A stretch of DNA of 64,000 nt from Rhizobium brockwellii (GCF_000769405.2 NZ_CP053439.1:1984001-2048000), one strand, 5' to 3'; shown: positions 8,978 through 17,478, counted from the stretch's first letter. Notes: generated by a model from the letters alone, not told the origin. Numbers and translations are program-made.

Positions 8978-10285
8978 TTAAGACCGCAGGCTTCTGAAAG
9001 CGTCCCTGATCTCATGACTAAAGAGTTCTGGCTCCTCCCAAGCGGCGAAGTGACCGCCCTTGGAAGCGCGATTATAGTAGATGAGCTTCGGATAGGCTTT
9101 TGACAGCCAATGCCTTGGCGGCTTGTAGACCTCGCCGGGGAACACTGTGACGGCGACCGGTACTTTGACGGCCGTGAGCTTGGCGCCCGACATGACGTTT
9201 TCCCAATAGATCCGACCACTCGAGGGGCCGGTGTTCGTCAGCCAATACAGTGTGATGTTGTCGAGGATCGCATCCTTGCCAAGAGCCTGTTCGGGATCGC
9301 CGCGTGTATACACCCAGTCGGCGATCTTGTCGTAAAGCCAGGCGGCCAGGCCAACTGGAGAATCCGCAATACCGTAGCCGACCGTCTCCGGCCGTGTGCT
9401 CATGATCGCTGCGTAGCCGAAGCCGTTGTTGAGGAAGTCCCGGGCCTCAACGAAGACAACCTTTTCATCTGCAGACAAGCTGTCGGGAGCCGGGCCTCCA
9501 TTTTTAAGAGCCTGCGCTGCGTCCGACGGGAAAGTCGTAGCACGCTCGACTCGGTTGACATGGATCGCGAGCAGCCCTTCGGGTGCCTGCCGACCCAAGG
9601 CGTCGCTGATGATCGCGCCCCAGTCGCCGCCCTGCGAGACATAGCGGTCATAGTTCAGTCGCTTCATCAGCACGTCCCAGGCAACGGCTATCCGCTGGGG
9701 GTTCCAACCTGTTGCCGGAGGTTTCCCGGAGAAGCCGAATCCTGGAATCGAAGGGATCACCAGATGGAAGGCGTCTTCCGCCGTGCCGCCATGCGCCGTC
9801 GGATCCGTGAGCGGCCCGATGACATTAAGCAGTTCGAAGACCGAACCTGGCCAGCCGTGAGTCATGATCAGCGGCAGCGCGTTTTCATGACGGGAGCGGA
9901 CATGGATGAAATGGATGTCCAGTCCATCGATATTGGTGAGAAACTGCGGAAATGCATTCAGCCTGCTCTCCGCCTTCCGCCAGTCATAGGACGACTGCCA
10001 GTAGCGCACCAGTTCCTTCAGCCTGTCGGGCTGAACGCCCTGCGAACGGTCCATGACGGTTTCGCCGTCGGGCCAGCGGGTCTCGGTGAGACGCCGCCTG
10101 AGGTCTGTAAGCGCCGCCTCGGAGACATCAACCTTGAACGGTCGGATCTCCTCGGACGCGACAACGACATCAGCGGCGTCGGACGCGCGCGGAAGGAGCA
10201 CAGCGGTTATGCCGGCCGCGGCAAAGCCTGACAGCAGCGAGCGGCGCGATACGTCGCGGTGTTTCAAAACGTTCAGCATTGCCAT
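8978..10285 (-). CDS. exported epoxide hydrolase-type alpha/beta hydrolase
   Basis: A 435-residue protein of the microsomal epoxide hydrolase (EHN) family. The N-terminus SRRSLLSGFAAAGITAVLLP resembles a Tat signal, so it probably works in the periplasm. An EHN domain (about 48-150) precedes the alpha/beta fold. Visible motifs are HGWPGS at about 143 (oxyanion region), SQGGDWG at about 219 carrying the Asp nucleophile, and KGGHFAAWEEP at about 410 carrying the catalytic His. Such enzymes open epoxides by an ester intermediate on Asp; the substrate here is unknown. The start is ATG 10285 with GAAAGGA upstream; an ATG two codons later is equally possible. The VOC gene just upstream on the same strand may share a transcript. 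Confidence 0.85.
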   Translation of the reverse strand: MAMLNVLKHRDVSRRSLLSGFAAAGITAVLLPRASDAADVVVASEEIRPFKVDVSEAALTDLRRRLTETRWPDGETVMDRSQGVQPDRLKELVRYWQSSYDWRKAESRLNAFPQFLTNIDGLDIHFIHVRSRHENALPLIMTHGWPGSVFELLNVIGPLTDPTAHGGTAEDAFHLVIPSIPGFGFSGKPPATGWNPQRIAVAWDVLMKRLNYDRYVSQGGDWGAIISDALGRQAPEGLLAIHVNRVERATTFPSDAAQALKNGGPAPDSLSADEKVVFVEARDFLNNGFGYAAIMSTRPETVGYGIADSPVGLAAWLYDKIADWVYTRGDPEQALGKDAILDNITLYWLTNTGPSSGRIYWENVMSGAKLTAVKVPVAVTVFPGEVYKPPRHWLSKAYPKLIYYNRASKGGHFAAWEEPELFSHEIRDAFRSLRS

Positions 10286-10355
10286 GATGCCGTGTCCTTT
10301 CGTGATATCGAGGAGGGGAAAACCATGGCCCTGCCCCGCTTCAATGCCGAAAACG

Positions 10356-10799
10356 TCAGGCCGCGTCGGCGCCGGAACGAAAGATCAGAAACTTGTTGCC
10401 TTCCGGATCGCGAAAATATGCGCAGTAAGGACCCGCACCGTTCTCGCCACGCGGACCAGGAGCCCCTTCGTCCGAGCCGCCCGCTGCCAATGCCGTTGCA
10501 TGGGCTTCGTCGACCTTTGAACGGGACGGAGCTTCGAAAGCAACCATTCCACCGTTGCCGACGGTGGCAGGGCGGCCATCGAACGGCTTGATGATGCCGA
10601 ATTCGAGCGTGCGATGACCGTAGTAGATGGCTCGGTTAGGCTGGACGAGGACTCGTCCGATTCCGAACACGGCCAGAAGTCTGTCGTAGAATACCGACGC
10701 GGCATCCAGATCATTCGTGCCGACAGTGGCGTGGCCAGGGAGGCTGCGGACCTTGTTGGGGTCGGCTGCCAGCTGTCTGCTTTGGGTAATGTCGTTCAT
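10356..10799 (-). CDS. VOC-family (glyoxalase/bleomycin-resistance fold) protein
   Basis: A 147-residue cytoplasmic protein with one vicinal-oxygen-chelate domain. GHATVGTNDLDAASVFYDRL at 22-41 is the first beta-alpha module, and YFRDPEGNKFLIFR near the C-terminus is the second, with its typical DPEGN turn. Family members bind a metal and act as lyases, dioxygenases or drug-binding proteins. Close relatives are usually annotated only as VOC proteins, and no substrate can be inferred. It lies 70 bases upstream of the epoxide-hydrolase-like gene in the same direction and is divergent from the hydrolase at 11103. Confidence 0.85.
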   Translation of the reverse strand: MNDITQSRQLAADPNKVRSLPGHATVGTNDLDAASVFYDRLLAVFGIGRVLVQPNRAIYYGHRTLEFGIIKPFDGRPATVGNGGMVAFEAPSRSKVDEAHATALAAGGSDEGAPGPRGENGAGPYCAYFRDPEGNKFLIFRSGADAA

Positions 10800-10927
10800 A
10801 TCAGTTCTTCCTTATATTGTCGCGGCCGACGCTCTGCCTTCCGCACGCAAACGCCAACGAGCTGTCTCAAATCGGCGGCTGGTGAATATTTGGGCGGGTC
10901 GACGGCCGGCCGGCACCTCGGGAAAGT

Positions 10928-11004
10928 GAGAGGCACCCTCTCGTTCAGATGTCAGCCTTGGGCAGCGGGTTGCAGCGCTGCCGCCGTCGAGAGGGTTCCT
11001 CTCG
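10928..11004. promoter_or_regulatory. twin GAGAGG-N3-CCTCTC palindromes
   Basis: Two perfect 6+3+6 palindromes share the same arms: GAGAGG CAC CCTCTC at 10928-10942 and GAGAGG GTT CCTCTC at 10989-11003. The second extends to 7-bp arms (10988-11004). Centres are 61 bp apart, close to six helical turns, so a dimeric repressor could occupy both on one DNA face. They lie 100-175 bp before the start of the hydrolase at 11103 and 130-210 bp before the divergent VOC gene. The binding protein is not identified. Confidence 0.55.
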
Positions 11005-11102
11005 CTTTCTCCGGCTACCGCGAGCTGACGCCGTGCCCAATTATTTGTGGAGACAGCCGGCTCTTTGGGCTTTGGCTGACCGCCGTTCAGAAAGGACATC
11101 CT

Positions 11103-12050
11103 ATGTCTAAGGACAAAACCGTAAATGCTGCATCAGTTGCGGCAACTCCCGCTTCCCACTCGTCTGAAGCCTTCGCTTCTACGCAAGCCGCGCACGCCGC
11201 CGTCGGCTTCATCGAGATCGACGAAGTCCTGACGCTGAGGAGGATGATTGTTCGCGCCCCCGCGCCAAAAGGCACCGTGCTTTTCCTGCATGGATTTCCG
11301 GAAACGCTGACAGTCTGGAACGACATCGCGACAACGCTTGCTCTCGACTACGACGTCCATGCCTTCGATTGGCCGGGCTACGGGCAATCGTCGCGCCCGG
11401 CTTCGGAACGGTTTTCCTATGCCCCGAGGGCGTACGCCCAGGTGTTAAAGGCCTATATCGAACGGGCAGGCATCGATCGATCGAAGCTCGTGATCTACGC
11501 GACTGACATCGGTGCCCTCCCCGTCCTGCTGCTTGCTCTCGACGAGCCGACGATCGCCAGGCAGCTCATCGTCGGAGACTTCGCGCCGTTCGACCGACCG
11601 CAATATATGTGGGAGAACCTGCAGAACCTCAAAGCCGAGCCGACCGCTTCGCCGACCCGGGCCCACATGAATAAGACGAGCGACGAGATCCTCCAGAACG
11701 TGCACAGGCGCGGCCTCTCTCCCGCTGAACAATTCGATCTGCCGGCTGACGTCCAGCAGGACATGACCCGTTCTTGGAGCCTTGACGGGATGACTTCAGC
11801 GGATGCCTTCGCTCATTACTATGCGAATTTCACCGGCGATCAGCATTATCTCGAGGCCAACCTCACCCGGCTGAAGACGCCCGTGAAGGTGGTCTGGGGC
11901 GAGAAGGACATCTACATCACAAGCGAGATGGGCATCGAGTTCGCCGGCAAGATCGATGCAAAAGTCGATATCCTCTCAGGTGTCGGTCACTTCCCGCATC
12001 TTCAGAACTCGAAACAAACGGTTGAAGAGATCCGCGCATCATTCAGATAA
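11103..12050 (+). CDS. alpha/beta hydrolase, haloalkane dehalogenase / epoxide hydrolase type
   Basis: 315 residues from ATG 11103, which has GAAAGGA at a proper distance; the frame is open much further upstream but that part is not protein-like. The core has LFLHGFPET (oxyanion hole, HGFP), then IYATDIGALPVLL where Asp replaces the usual Ser nucleophile, and GVGHFPHLQ carrying the catalytic His. An Asp nucleophile points to C-halogen or epoxide hydrolysis rather than ester cleavage. The first 35 residues are Ala/Ser-rich without a convincing signal peptide. A divergent LysR-type regulator sits immediately downstream, tail to tail. Regulation probably involves the twin palindromes upstream. 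Confidence 0.82.
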   Translation: MSKDKTVNAASVAATPASHSSEAFASTQAAHAAVGFIEIDEVLTLRRMIVRAPAPKGTVLFLHGFPETLTVWNDIATTLALDYDVHAFDWPGYGQSSRPASERFSYAPRAYAQVLKAYIERAGIDRSKLVIYATDIGALPVLLLALDEPTIARQLIVGDFAPFDRPQYMWENLQNLKAEPTASPTRAHMNKTSDEILQNVHRRGLSPAEQFDLPADVQQDMTRSWSLDGMTSADAFAHYYANFTGDQHYLEANLTRLKTPVKVVWGEKDIYITSEMGIEFAGKIDAKVDILSGVGHFPHLQNSKQTVEEIRASFR

Positions 12051-12057
12051 TGTTTGA

Positions 12058-12948
12058 TTATCTTTGTGATGACTCGCGCAGCCGTGGCAATGACCAGTCG
12101 ACGAAAGCCCGTACCTTCAAGGCGAGAAGCCCCTGGCGGGCGTAGACGATATGAATAGGCTGCGGCGCGCCGTCGAAATCGCGGAGGATGGGAACGAGCG
12201 CGCCAGACGCCAGTTCGTCGGGAACCTGATAATCGAACAGCCGCGCGATCCCCGCCCCGCCGACGGCCGCCGCCACGCAGTTCGCCGCGGTATTTACCTC
12301 CAGCCGGTTGCAGGGCACCGCCTCCATCGGCGTGCCGTCGACGTCGAATGTCCAGAAGAATGTCCGCTTGTTGAAGATGATCCCGTCTCGATGGATGAGA
12401 TCGCCGGGACGCTCAGGTGTGCCATGCCGCTCAAGATAGGCGGGGCTGGCGCAGGTCAATAGGCGGAATTCACCGATCTTGACGGCATGGAGGGCGCTGT
12501 CGGCGAGCTCGCCGAGACGGATCGCGATATCCACCTGCTCGGACACGAGATCGACCGTGCGGTCGAGCGACAGAAGGTTCAGCGATACCTCGGGATATTT
12601 TTCCATAAAGCTCAGCGCAACGGGCAGGACGTAGCGGCTGCCGTACTCGATCGGCATCGTGATCGTCAGCACGCCTCTGGGTGTCTGGTATTCCCCGGAC
12701 GCCCTTCGCTCGGCCTCCTCCAGATCCGCCATGATCTTTCGGGCGGCGTCGACATAGTCGCGCCCCGCATCGGTAAGCTGAAGATTACGGCTGGTGCGAA
12801 CGATGAGGTTCGCCCCAAGATGGCGTTCAAGTTCGGCCACCTTGCGACTGACGCTGGGTAGAGGCGCGTTGAGCTTCCTGCTGCCGGCCGAGATGCTTCC
12901 GGCGTCGACGACGGCCAGCAACATGCGCATCGCTTCGAGACGATCCAT
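12058..12948 (-). CDS. LysR-family transcriptional regulator
   Basis: A 296-residue DNA-binding protein. It has an N-terminal winged HTH (residues 1-60; MLLAVVDAGSISAGSRKLNA and PSVSRKVAELERHLGANL) and a C-terminal periplasmic-binding-like effector domain (about 90-290; ITMPIEYGSRYVLPVALSFM). It is full length for the family and belongs to the group that controls single neighbouring enzymes. Its 3' end is 8 bases from the 3' end of the hydrolase gene. The promoter side faces a RIME-like repeat. Targets cannot be read from the sequence; the local hydrolases are the obvious candidates. Confidence 0.9.
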   Translation of the reverse strand: MDRLEAMRMLLAVVDAGSISAGSRKLNAPLPSVSRKVAELERHLGANLIVRTSRNLQLTDAGRDYVDAARKIMADLEEAERRASGEYQTPRGVLTITMPIEYGSRYVLPVALSFMEKYPEVSLNLLSLDRTVDLVSEQVDIAIRLGELADSALHAVKIGEFRLLTCASPAYLERHGTPERPGDLIHRDGIIFNKRTFFWTFDVDGTPMEAVPCNRLEVNTAANCVAAAVGGAGIARLFDYQVPDELASGALVPILRDFDGAPQPIHIVYARQGLLALKVRAFVDWSLPRLRESSQR

Positions 12949-12997
12949 CGGACACCGCCAATACCGCTTATGTGCAACCCAGCCTAAGGCTAGGCTT

Positions 12998-13111
12998 TAG
13001 AACATGATGCCAAAAAGTGTGCGCGTTTTCGAACGGCATCATGCTCTAACTCTCAGATTTAGAACAGGATTCAAATTTTAGGCTGACCGCGCCTAAAATC
13101 ATCCTGTTCTA
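12998..13111. repeat. RIME-like intergenic mosaic repeat, copy 1
   Basis: Two imperfect palindromes lie back to back. The first spans AGAACATGATGCC to GGCATCATGCTCT, the second TAGAACAGGATT to AATCATCCTGTTCTA. The same two-module element recurs at 39852-39957, and a fragment occurs at 26116. It fits the Rhizobium-specific intergenic mosaic elements described for this genus. It lies between lysR and the DUF599 gene and probably forms a hairpin if transcribed. Confidence 0.75.
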
Positions 13112-13801
13112 GTCAAGCAGCTTGCGTATGGCCATGATCCCCTTTGCGGCATCCGACCAGGATTGACGCCAGATCAAAATGCCGACGCTCAGGATGGTCG
13201 CAACAGCGAAGGGGATTGGCCCGAGAAACCAGAAGGCGGCTGCGAAGGTGAAGTAATAAGACCGGACGCCGACGCTGAACGATCGAAGCGCAGGGTTCAA
13301 AACCAGGGTCAGGGCGTTCGTCCAGCCGGCGATGTCCCTCTCCTCATCGCGGGATGGGCTCGCCCCGATCGCCGCCAGGCAGTAGTTGATCTGCCGGACC
13401 GCCCAGATGAAATCGGATAGTCCCCGCAGCAGCGTCGCCATGATCAGGAGGACTTTGCACTGGAAAAACCACGCTGGGTCCTGGGCCGCAAACATTGCGA
13501 TCAGCCCGCCACCCGACCCATAGTTCGGCTCCATGAACAGCGCGCCGCTGAGCCCAACGATGACGATGAGATTGGCGGAGCCGAAGAAGGATGCCGAATT
13601 GATCGTGTGCCCAAGGATCGCGGCGTCGCCGATGAAGTTGTTGTCACGCGTCAGAACCTCGCGCATCCAGGCTGTGCGAATGCGCACCATATCGACGGAA
13701 AGGCTATCGTTCCTTCTCGGCCATCCCGCTGCCATCAAAGGCTCGACCGCCACCCAGACGAGAAGGAAGAAAACGATCGCCGCGACGTTCAGAAAATCCA
13801 T
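13109..13801 (-). CDS. DUF599 family membrane protein
   Basis: 230 residues from the ATG at 13801, where the hydrophobic N-terminus MDFLNVAAIVFFLLVW begins; the frame extends 20 codons upstream but that part lacks family character. A GGGGG tract precedes the chosen start. The protein has about four membrane spans (near 3-22, 75-95, 115-135, 185-215) and the DUF599 signature of an Arg/Asn-rich loop after the first span. The function of DUF599 is not established. The gene is single and overlaps the end of the repeat by three bases. Confidence 0.85.
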   Translation of the reverse strand: MDFLNVAAIVFFLLVWVAVEPLMAAGWPRRNDSLSVDMVRIRTAWMREVLTRDNNFIGDAAILGHTINSASFFGSANLIVIVGLSGALFMEPNYGSGGGLIAMFAAQDPAWFFQCKVLLIMATLLRGLSDFIWAVRQINYCLAAIGASPSRDEERDIAGWTNALTLVLNPALRSFSVGVRSYYFTFAAAFWFLGPIPFAVATILSVGILIWRQSWSDAAKGIMAIRKLLD

Positions 13802-13897
13802 GGTGCCCCCGAATTCTATCTGGATTTTCTGAACACTACTTCGAGCTAACGGCAGCTCCAAGCGTCTATCGCCGCCCTGCCCTTCAGATCGACACGC

Positions 13898-14860
13898 CTA
13901 TATAAGGACGTTCCATGGTCCGTCGCGGACCGCCGCGAGGTAACGGGACATAGTCGCAGCCCGAAGCCGAATGTTCTCGATCGCCTGCTGCGGCGTCACG
14001 GCCAGGAAGCCGACATGGTCGCGTGGGCGTAGCTGGACGAAGGCGTCCAGATCCGAATCCACCACCGTGGCGATCTTGGGATACCCTCCGGTCGTCTGGT
14101 GGTCGGCCAGCAGAATGGCGGGAACACCGTCTCCGGCAACCTGCACCGAGCCCCGCACGATCGCTTCCGACGGCATGTCCAGCGCGACGCTTGGTGCAAG
14201 CGACGGACCTTGTAGGCGTACGCCCATGCGGTCATAGGCGTCACTCAGGCGGAAAGGCGACGAAAGGAAATTCGACAGGGTTTCTTTCGAGAAGAACCGA
14301 TCCTGTGGACCAACCACCACACGCAGCTCGGATCGCGGTCTTGCGATGACCGGACATATGATCGGACCATGTCGATCATCCCGCACGTCCGGATCGGCGA
14401 CGGTGACCGTTTGACCGGCTGCAAGGCGCCCGCCGCCGAGGCCGGAGAGACTGTGCGTCGACATGCTGCCCAGCCAGGTCTTCGCCTCGATATGACCGGC
14501 GAAGGCCAGATATGTCCAGCTTCCCCAGTGTCCCGGACGGATGGCCAGCCGCTCCCCGGCCCTCAGCGTGGCGACCATCCATGCGCCGCGCTTGTCGCCG
14601 GCATGCTCTACGATGAAGCCTCCTCCGGCGACGGCGAATGTAACGTCCCCCGACACGCAGTCGAGAACCAGGCCGCCCATGGAGACTTCGATTGCGGGCT
14701 GACCGGCAGGATTGCCGACGGCGGCGTTGGCGGCGGCAAACGAGGTCCTGTCCATCGGACCGGAGGCCGGAACGCCATACCGCATCAATCCGTGACGTCC
14801 TTCGTCCTGGATCGCGACGTGAGGACCCGCGAAGTTGATTGCAAGCACAGCTTCGCTCAT
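13898..14860 (-). CDS. pxpC: 5-oxoprolinase subunit C
   Basis: 320 residues from ATG 14860, whose ATGA overlaps the pxpB stop; a longer frame to 15028 is only read-through of pxpB. It belongs to the biotin-dependent carboxyltransferase-like (PxpC/KipA) family: FAGPHVAIQDEGRHGLMRYG, then YGVPASGPMD, and late ADHQTTGGYPKIATV, all family hallmarks. With PxpA and PxpB it hydrolyses 5-oxoproline (pyroglutamate) to glutamate using ATP in the cytoplasm. It is the last gene of the operon. Confidence 0.93.
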   Translation of the reverse strand: MSEAVLAINFAGPHVAIQDEGRHGLMRYGVPASGPMDRTSFAAANAAVGNPAGQPAIEVSMGGLVLDCVSGDVTFAVAGGGFIVEHAGDKRGAWMVATLRAGERLAIRPGHWGSWTYLAFAGHIEAKTWLGSMSTHSLSGLGGGRLAAGQTVTVADPDVRDDRHGPIICPVIARPRSELRVVVGPQDRFFSKETLSNFLSSPFRLSDAYDRMGVRLQGPSLAPSVALDMPSEAIVRGSVQVAGDGVPAILLADHQTTGGYPKIATVVDSDLDAFVQLRPRDHVGFLAVTPQQAIENIRLRAATMSRYLAAVRDGPWNVLI

Positions 14861-15564
14861 GCGAGGCACCTCGCGTCGAATTCGGCCCTCGATATGCGGC
14901 GGAAACGCACCGCGTCGCCGACGTCGAAAAGGAATGGACGGTCGTTGGACGCGGCATCGAGGATCTTCGTCGGCGAGCGGCCGATGATCCACCAGCCGGT
15001 CGGCATGGTGAGCGTGCTGACCAGGCACTGCGGACCGGCGATCAGCACGCTTCCGGCGGCGATGCCGCGAATAGGCGCCGGCTTTCTCGGCTGCTGAATG
15101 GCTTTGGGCACGCCTGCAAGATAAGCGTATCCCGGAGCGAAGCCGTACATGAAGACGTTGTAGTCGCCGGAGAGATGGGCGGATACAACGTCTTCCGGCG
15201 ATAATCCGCTTGCCTCGGCGACGGCGGCAAGATCGGGCGCAAGATCAGGATCGTAGCAAATTTCGACTTCGCGCATCGCTCCAATCGTCTCTGGAATCTC
15301 AGCCCCCAGACGCTCGGCAATGGCCGCCCCCGTCGTCCGGTGATCGGCCACGAGCGGATCGAAGCAGACGAGAATGCTGGCATAGGCCGGAACGGCTTCG
15401 ACGAATCCTGGAAAGGGTGCCGCCTTCAAGGCGGCGTCCAGCTTGACGACCCGATCGTGGATCCGTCTATCGATGGTCGTGCCGAATTCGACGAGTACCG
15501 CGTGCCCGCCCACCGGGCGGTAGTTCGGAACGCTGCCGGACGATGCGGAAGAGTCCTGTGACAC
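14857..15564 (-). CDS. pxpB: 5-oxoprolinase subunit B
   Basis: 235 residues starting at a GTG (15564), one base after the stop of the 36-aa ORF. It is KipI/allophanate-hydrolase subunit 1-like: VEFGTTIDRRIHDRV near the N-terminus and the signature YNVFMYGFAPGYAYLAGVP in the middle, followed by PRKPAPIRGIAAGSV. The signature holds the residues shared with urea amidolyase. It forms a complex with PxpC. Translation is probably coupled to the genes on both sides because of the overlaps. Confidence 0.93.
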   Translation of the reverse strand: MSQDSSASSGSVPNYRPVGGHAVLVEFGTTIDRRIHDRVVKLDAALKAAPFPGFVEAVPAYASILVCFDPLVADHRTTGAAIAERLGAEIPETIGAMREVEICYDPDLAPDLAAVAEASGLSPEDVVSAHLSGDYNVFMYGFAPGYAYLAGVPKAIQQPRKPAPIRGIAAGSVLIAGPQCLVSTLTMPTGWWIIGRSPTKILDAASNDRPFLFDVGDAVRFRRISRAEFDARCLA

Positions 15565-15565
15565 G

Positions 15566-15676
15566 TCAGTCGGCGCCTTCGATCAGAATGAAGTCCCCAT
15601 CTGCGGCCCGCGCGCAGGTCCCATAGGCATCCGGATTGGTAAGGGTAACCTGGGCGATAAGATAGCCTTTGGCCAT
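15566..15676 (-). pseudogene. DUF1330 gene with internal in-frame deletion (36 aa)
   Basis: A 36-residue ORF sits inside the pxp operon: its ATG overlaps the pxpA stop (ATGA at 15676) and its TGA lies 1 base before the pxpB GTG. It reads MAKGYLIAQVTLTNPDAYG and then ends ADGDFILIEGAD. DUF1330 proteins (about 95 residues) begin with the first motif and end with the second, so about 60 central residues seem to have been removed without breaking the frame. The product lacks most of the ferredoxin-like fold. The preserved overlaps suggest it is still translated, perhaps only to keep coupling between pxpA and pxpB. Confidence 0.6.
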
Positions 15677-16455
15677 CACCTGTTTTCCTTTGTCGGTTGG
15701 AGGAATGGTGCCACCTCGATACCTGCCTTCTGCAGTTCCCGGCGTACGTGGACGGCCATGGCAAGTGCTCCTGGGCTGTCCCCATGAACGCAGATCGAGT
15801 GCGCATCAAGAGGGATCGGAACGCCGTCGACCGTCGGCATGAAGCCGCTGGACAGGTACCCGATCAATCTCGATGCCGCCTCTGCTGGGTCATGGATCAT
15901 CGCTCCCGGCAAGTTGCGCGGAACGAGCCGACCCGTGGAGAGATAGCCGCGGTCGGCAAAAATCTCGCTGAAGACGGTCATCCCGGCATCGCGGGCCGCA
16001 TGCTCCAGCTCTGTGCCGGAGATCGCCAGTATGGCAAGATCCGGCGAAACCGCTCGGGTTGCGCGGATGATGGCGTCGGCGACCGGCCGTTCGTCGGCGG
16101 CCCAATTGGCGAGTGCGCCGTGTGGTTTGATGTAACGGACTCGGGCGCCCGCCAGAGCCGCAGCTCCCATCAGCGCCCCTGTCTGCGTCGCAACAAGCTG
16201 CTCCACTTCCCGAATGCCCAAGGGGATCAGCCGTCGTCCGAAACCCTCGCGATCTGCAAAGCCCGGATGGGCTCCGGCGACGACACCCCGCTCGCTTGCA
16301 AGGGTAAGCGTCTCCACCATGGTCGCGGGATCTCCTGCGTGCCCCCCACATGCGATGTTCGCACTCGTAACGACGTCAAGGATCGCCTTGTCGTCGCCCA
16401 TGCGCCAAAGTCCAAACGCCTCCCCCAGATCAGAATTGAGATCGATTTTCGTCAT
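15676..16455 (-). CDS. pxpA: 5-oxoprolinase subunit A (LamB/YcsF family)
   Basis: 259 residues from ATG 16455; a TTG four codons upstream is the alternative. The N-terminus TKIDLNSDLGEAFGLW is the family signature, followed by SANIACGGHAGDP, VVAGAHPGFADREGFGRR and RYIKPHGALANWA. These regions form the conserved polar pocket of the PxpA fold. It provides the catalytic subunit that works with PxpBC. It is the first gene of the operon; about 350 bases without a gene lie upstream and should hold the promoter. Confidence 0.93.
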   Translation of the reverse strand: MTKIDLNSDLGEAFGLWRMGDDKAILDVVTSANIACGGHAGDPATMVETLTLASERGVVAGAHPGFADREGFGRRLIPLGIREVEQLVATQTGALMGAAALAGARVRYIKPHGALANWAADERPVADAIIRATRAVSPDLAILAISGTELEHAARDAGMTVFSEIFADRGYLSTGRLVPRNLPGAMIHDPAEAASRLIGYLSSGFMPTVDGVPIPLDAHSICVHGDSPGALAMAVHVRRELQKAGIEVAPFLQPTKENR

Positions 16456-16809
16456 GATTTTCGTCAACCCTTCGCGCCGGTCTTGTCAGCTTCGTCGCAT
16501 GTTGGAACCTCGAAGCCGAGGTGGAGCACACCTTCGCCATACGCGTCAAGAAAACCACGCTGCTGGCTGCGCGTGGCGAGCTTGTGTGGCGGTTTCGGGT
16601 CGCCTTTAGCGCGGAGCTTCGGTGGCAAGCTTACCATTCATCCGGCACAGATCGAACCCGTCAAAGTGGTGTCCTGCTAAACGAGGAACCCTTAAATCGA
16701 TTCCGATTTGAGGAATTATGCAGTAAGATCGGCGGCGAAATGGTCGAGCACGTCCTATTCTCTCAAGAGCCGGGGGGATGTGATCGACCGGCAGCAGCGG
16801 GGATGTGGA
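16456..16809. other. intergenic region with possible coding debris
   Basis: No intact gene. On the plus strand near 16630-16660 the frame ending at 16680 contains FGGKLTIHPAQIEPVK, matching the C-terminal GK-IHP-QI motif of CitE/HpcH-type aldolases. In another frame (16510-16580) a piece HTFAIRVKKTTLLAARGE looks protein-like. Both are short and interrupted, so this may be the remains of one or two deleted genes. The region also holds the start regions of pxpA and of the PAS gene. Confidence 0.35.
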
Positions 16810-17331
16810 ATGAACCTTGTTAACAGCATCGGAACGTCCGAATTTTCCGTTGCCGAAGAGCCTGGCATTTTCACCTGGGATTTGGCGACCGACACGGTCT
16901 ATGCGGATTCGGCGCTGGCAAACCTCTTTGGGCTTGATCCGGAAGAGACAATCTCGGGGTTGCCGATCATAAGGTACCTTGACCGGATTCACCCGGACGA
17001 CAAGCCATCTGTCGCCAAGGCGATTTCAGAATCGGTGATCACGGGAGATCCGTATCGCCATGACTATCGGGTGTTTGATCGAAGCGGGCAAATAGTAACC
17101 GTGGCTGCCTTCGGCCGGTGCTTCAAGAATGAAGCCGGAAACCCGTCGCAATATGCGGGCATCGTCTTCCCGACGAATGATCAGGTCAAGCAGGACCAAT
17201 TGTCTGCTCACTGCAGTGAGGCCTTGAAAATTGCGCGGTCATCCGGCCTGCAGGCGACGGCCGAGGCGCTTGAAGCGATTCTCAAAGAGCTTGCCAAGCC
17301 GATGCCTTCGGACACCGTGCAGGTCCATTGA
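16810..17331 (+). CDS. PAS-domain protein
   Basis: 173 residues from ATG 16810; the open frame upstream of this is not protein-like. Residues about 15-125 form a PAS_3 fold: FTWDLATDTVYADSALANLF, the acidic IHPDDKPSVAKAI helix, and YRVFDRSGQIVTVAAFGRC. A helical C-terminal tail of about 45 residues follows, with no kinase, GGDEF or HTH output domain. It may sense a small ligand or redox state and act through a partner. It is convergent with the universal stress gene. Confidence 0.8.
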   Translation: MNLVNSIGTSEFSVAEEPGIFTWDLATDTVYADSALANLFGLDPEETISGLPIIRYLDRIHPDDKPSVAKAISESVITGDPYRHDYRVFDRSGQIVTVAAFGRCFKNEAGNPSQYAGIVFPTNDQVKQDQLSAHCSEALKIARSSGLQATAEALEAILKELAKPMPSDTVQVH

Positions 17332-17478
17332 TTATTTCCCAAGTGTCAGTTGTCGCATCAGACCTTCGTGATGGCGATGGTTTGTGCGAGCCTTGGATAC
17401 TTGGCACCCTCAGAGGACGCTCTTCTCCTGGAAGTTATGGACGTTGCGGTCATCGGCAACGCGCCGCGCGCACTGCAG

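Noticed and set aside
10614..11102. 163-codon N-terminal extension of the hydrolase frame
   Set aside because: It crosses the VOC gene and the palindromes, is not protein-like, and the ATG at 11103 has its own ribosome site.
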